A DNA stretch of 64,000 bases, from positions 6,591,872 to 6,655,871 of the forward strand of contig VZSR01003282.1 in NCBI GenBank assembly GCA_013398615.1. The letters are read 5' to 3'. A program made the position numbers and the translations under genes. The notes beneath the pieces are model-generated. The model was given only the letters and a program-made list of their open reading frames with translations. It did not search any database and was not told where the DNA came from. The stretch is from Brachypodius melanocephalos (Eukaryota; Chordata; Aves; Passeriformes; Pycnonotidae). Shown here piece after piece: positions 61,501-64,000 of the stretch (the stretch's first letter is position 1; every line of letters begins with the position of its first letter).

Positions 61501-64000
61501 TAAATGTGTTTTGGTAGCTGGCAAACTGTCTTAAGGATTCTGCTGGATTCCTGCTGGATGGGACTGTGTGGCACAGCTGGTCCCTTCAAGAACAGTGGTA
61601 CTCCATGTCCTGTGTGTGCTCAGCTCTAACTGCACTTAAGTATGTTACTTTTTTCCCTCAAAACTGAAATTTTGCTTCATATACTATATGTACATGTATT
61701 CATGGAATTTGGTACCAACATTGTTGATTTTCTAATTCCTTCTACCAGTAGCAGTGGTCTTTACTTTTGTATGCAGTAAACTGAAGTACTGTGAGGTACA
61801 AGTCTGTTCTACAGAAGTTTGGAAGTCCAGAGGAAATAGGTCAGGTAGAGAGACATGATCTGGCAAAGGAATCCCCTAATTTAAAACATTTTTAACTAGG
61901 AGTAAAAGCCCTTTGCTGGCATGTTAGCTGGAATAATGCTCAGAAGCAGACAAGTGTAATGCAGACAGGGAAATCTCTGAATTATTTTCCACTCCAACCC
62001 TGACATGCATCTAAATCCTGGATTTGTCTCTGTTTTATAAAATGTGTTCTCAAGAGCTTTGTTGTTTTTACTTTTCTGCCCTTGCAGTGTAACTTCCCCA
62101 GTGTTGCCAATGCCAGCAGTTGTACCCAGACCCTGTTGGGTTCCTGGGGGTAGCAGCAGGGGCTGTGCTGCACTTCCAGCTCCTGCGTCAGGCACCTCCC
62201 TTTCACGCCTGGCATTTGCAATCTTTTATCTCTCATGCTGTTCAATACTTTTTGCTCTTTGTTTCAAGGACTTGGCTGCAGTTCTGTGGGATTGTTCTTA
62301 AAATTTGACATCCTGAAGTTACATTTCTGACATCAACAAAAACTCTTTATCCCAATATCAGTGTCCCCAGCATCACTCCCCAACACACAGAGCTGTGTAT
62401 ATTTCTGTGAAATATTTTGTTATAGTAATCAGAACTTCTATATCTTTCCAAGGAGGTATTAGGAAACCCAGCAGATCTGCTAATGTCTGGGTATTGTGTT
62501 GTTTAAGAGATGAGTTAATGCAATGGCATTTTAAATGTAATGACCTAAATACTCTTTCAGCTGACTGTAAAATAAATGGACAAATGAAGCACATTGTTGT
62601 TTATGCTTCATTGTGTAATGTTTTAATAGTCTGTCATGCCTGGTGACAAGAACTTCATCTTAACCCATACTTTTGATGACTTTGTTGGAAACCTTAAGTA
62701 AAATTTTATAATCCTGAGGAAAATCTCTCAGGTGGCTGTTTGGCTTGGTTTTTTTCCTAAATTCTCTGAACCTGCCCACCTGTGACAAAAGTCAAGATAA
62801 GAAGTCGGTTCCTGTGCTGTGCAGTGCTCCCCAGTGCTTCTGCTGGGCTGGGATAAATCAAAGGCTGAGTTAGAACTGTACCTTTCAGCTGGCTCTCAGC
62901 CCTCAATGTCACCTTTCTGTCACCAGCCTAGGATGACATATATTTGCTCTGCTGGTTCCTGGGCTGAAAATCTGACCCTCAACAAAAGCTCAGCAGCGCC
63001 TCATGTCTTAGGTAGGGAAATGCCTTGTTCAGCTCCTGTTGCTCCCTGAACCAAGACTGCAAGCACAAGGATGAGATCCTACAGGGATTCAGGAGGGCAA
63101 GGGGAAACTCTGACTGGTGAATTCTGCTCCATTCTCCAAGAGGACCCCTAAAAGTCTCCATGGCAATGGAGTCCAAAGACTGGCACCCCGGGGTGGGTTG
63201 CTGCTTTCTGGTGCATTTGGAGCCTTCCCAGAATAGGAGGGAGGTGGTTCCCAGGGGCTGCAGGGCAGGCAGGATGCTGAGAACAGAGGTGCCTGCTCTG
63301 ATCACTGTGTGCCCCCAACTTGGGGCTGCAGGAAGGCACCATCCAGACACTTACCAAGAGTCCAGAGCTGCCCCTGGACAGTATGTAATGGATACCAGGT
63401 ACATTCTAGCTCTGATTTAGAGGATTCTTAAAATTCAATTGTTGTCTAAAGCAAGTAGACAATATGGTTGGTCTACCCTGTGTAGCAGAACATCCTCCAG
63501 CTTAGGTCCGAGACAACAGTGTTGCACAGCAAATTATTGTCAGACTGAAGATTCTGGAGAGTTTGGTAGTTTGTGGGTTCACCTGTAAGTTTTAACCTTG
63601 GGAAATGCCTCATGGATTGTAGTGAGGGAACAACTGGTGTAAGAACTGTGGAGTTGGGGCCCTGTAATAAAAGATTTGTGTGAAGTACAGAATTTCAATT
63701 GGAACGTTAAAGATATATATATCTATAGCTAATGCACAGCATTTATTGGAACATGCCACGATAAATCTTCCTTTTATAGGATAATTAACTACAAGGAGAA
63801 GGGAGAGTGGGAAAATTATAAGTGGAAAGTCTTTTATTTGCCAAAGCTCTGTGTTTTAGGCATCTTATGTAGTCAGTTATACACTGTGCAAAGACAGACC
63901 AGGGATAGAAAATCCCACTGGCATCACTAGGGTTTTCTGTTCTCGTCTGACATTAATCTCTGCTTTCTTTACACTCTGATTAACAGTTTTCAGTTACTTT
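58541..64000. other. Intronic DNA to the end of the window, no recognised gene
   Basis: Mostly AT-rich unique sequence with a short ATTT repeat at 60786-60801. It also includes a GC-rich patch near 63160-63380 that carries overlapping open frames on both strands (63160-63420 plus, 62979-63350 minus). A strong acceptor-like TTCTGCCCTTGCAG ends at 62087 and is followed by an open frame to 62301, but no donor or recognisable product supports an exon. No CR1 or RNA gene was recognised. Confidence 0.4.

Noticed and set aside
62044..62301. Strong acceptor-like tract ending at 62087 followed by an open frame
   Set aside because: No credible donor or polyadenylation signal is paired with it, and the proline/serine/cysteine-rich translation is unrecognised and not the next NCKAP5 segment.
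63148..63420. GC-rich region with open frames on both strands near the window end
   Set aside because: Simultaneous openness on both strands reflects low stop-codon frequency in GC-rich DNA; no splice sites or recognisable protein.
1..64000. CRISPR arrays, operons, tRNA or rRNA genes, bacterial mobile elements
   Set aside because: None of the required repeat-spacer patterns, conserved RNA boxes or dense coding organisation is present; the sequence is vertebrate intronic DNA.

Overview
This is eukaryotic, vertebrate DNA, most likely from a bird. Four fragments of CR1 retrotransposon are recognisable (about 581-660, 742-996, 13283-13370 and 19422-19580). The 3'-end copies carry the typical CR1 ending: a 'gttggaagggacc / atcatctagt / ccattctatga' block at the end of the element. 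There are no Alu, L1 or other mammalian repeats, no bacterial gene organisation, and long AT-rich stretches without genes. CR1 also occurs in crocodilians and turtles; the very low repeat load and short copies favour a bird. The species cannot be told from the sequence.

The window is almost entirely non-coding and reads as the inside of one very large gene on the + strand. The only convincing protein-coding piece is a 130-base exon at 6445-6574. It has a long pyrimidine tract ending in CAG before it and GTAAGA after it. From its ATG at 6506 it encodes 23 residues that contain EFGKRLSLDSSLV. From memory this matches the N-terminus of vertebrate NCKAP5 (Nck-associated protein 5), whose introns are exceptionally long in other vertebrates. 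On that reading, 1-6444 is the intron upstream of the first coding exon and 6575-64000 lies within the next intron. I did not find the next NCKAP5 exon in the window.

Layout: 1-6444 is upstream intron with two head-to-head CR1 pieces, a GC-rich patch near 5 kb and a perfect 15-bp hairpin at 5659-5695. 6445-6574 is the exon. 6581-35400 is repeat-poor intron with two CR1 pieces, a GC-rich patch at 15.4-15.6 kb and a GT microsatellite. 35.4-36.9 kb and 57.0-58.5 kb look like possible conserved regulatory DNA: they are rich in TAATTA/ATTA homeodomain-type cores, and one block at 58.34-58.48 kb shows no CpG depletion. 37.56-37.87 kb has the signals of a possible alternative last exon. The rest is ordinary intron. 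All other open frames are short (150 codons at most), many begin at non-ATG codons, and none is recognisable.

I found no evidence for a new biological system. The best leads are the CpG-retaining block, the homeodomain-motif clusters, the two phase-matched possible last exons, and the uORF / in-frame extension ahead of the NCKAP5 start.
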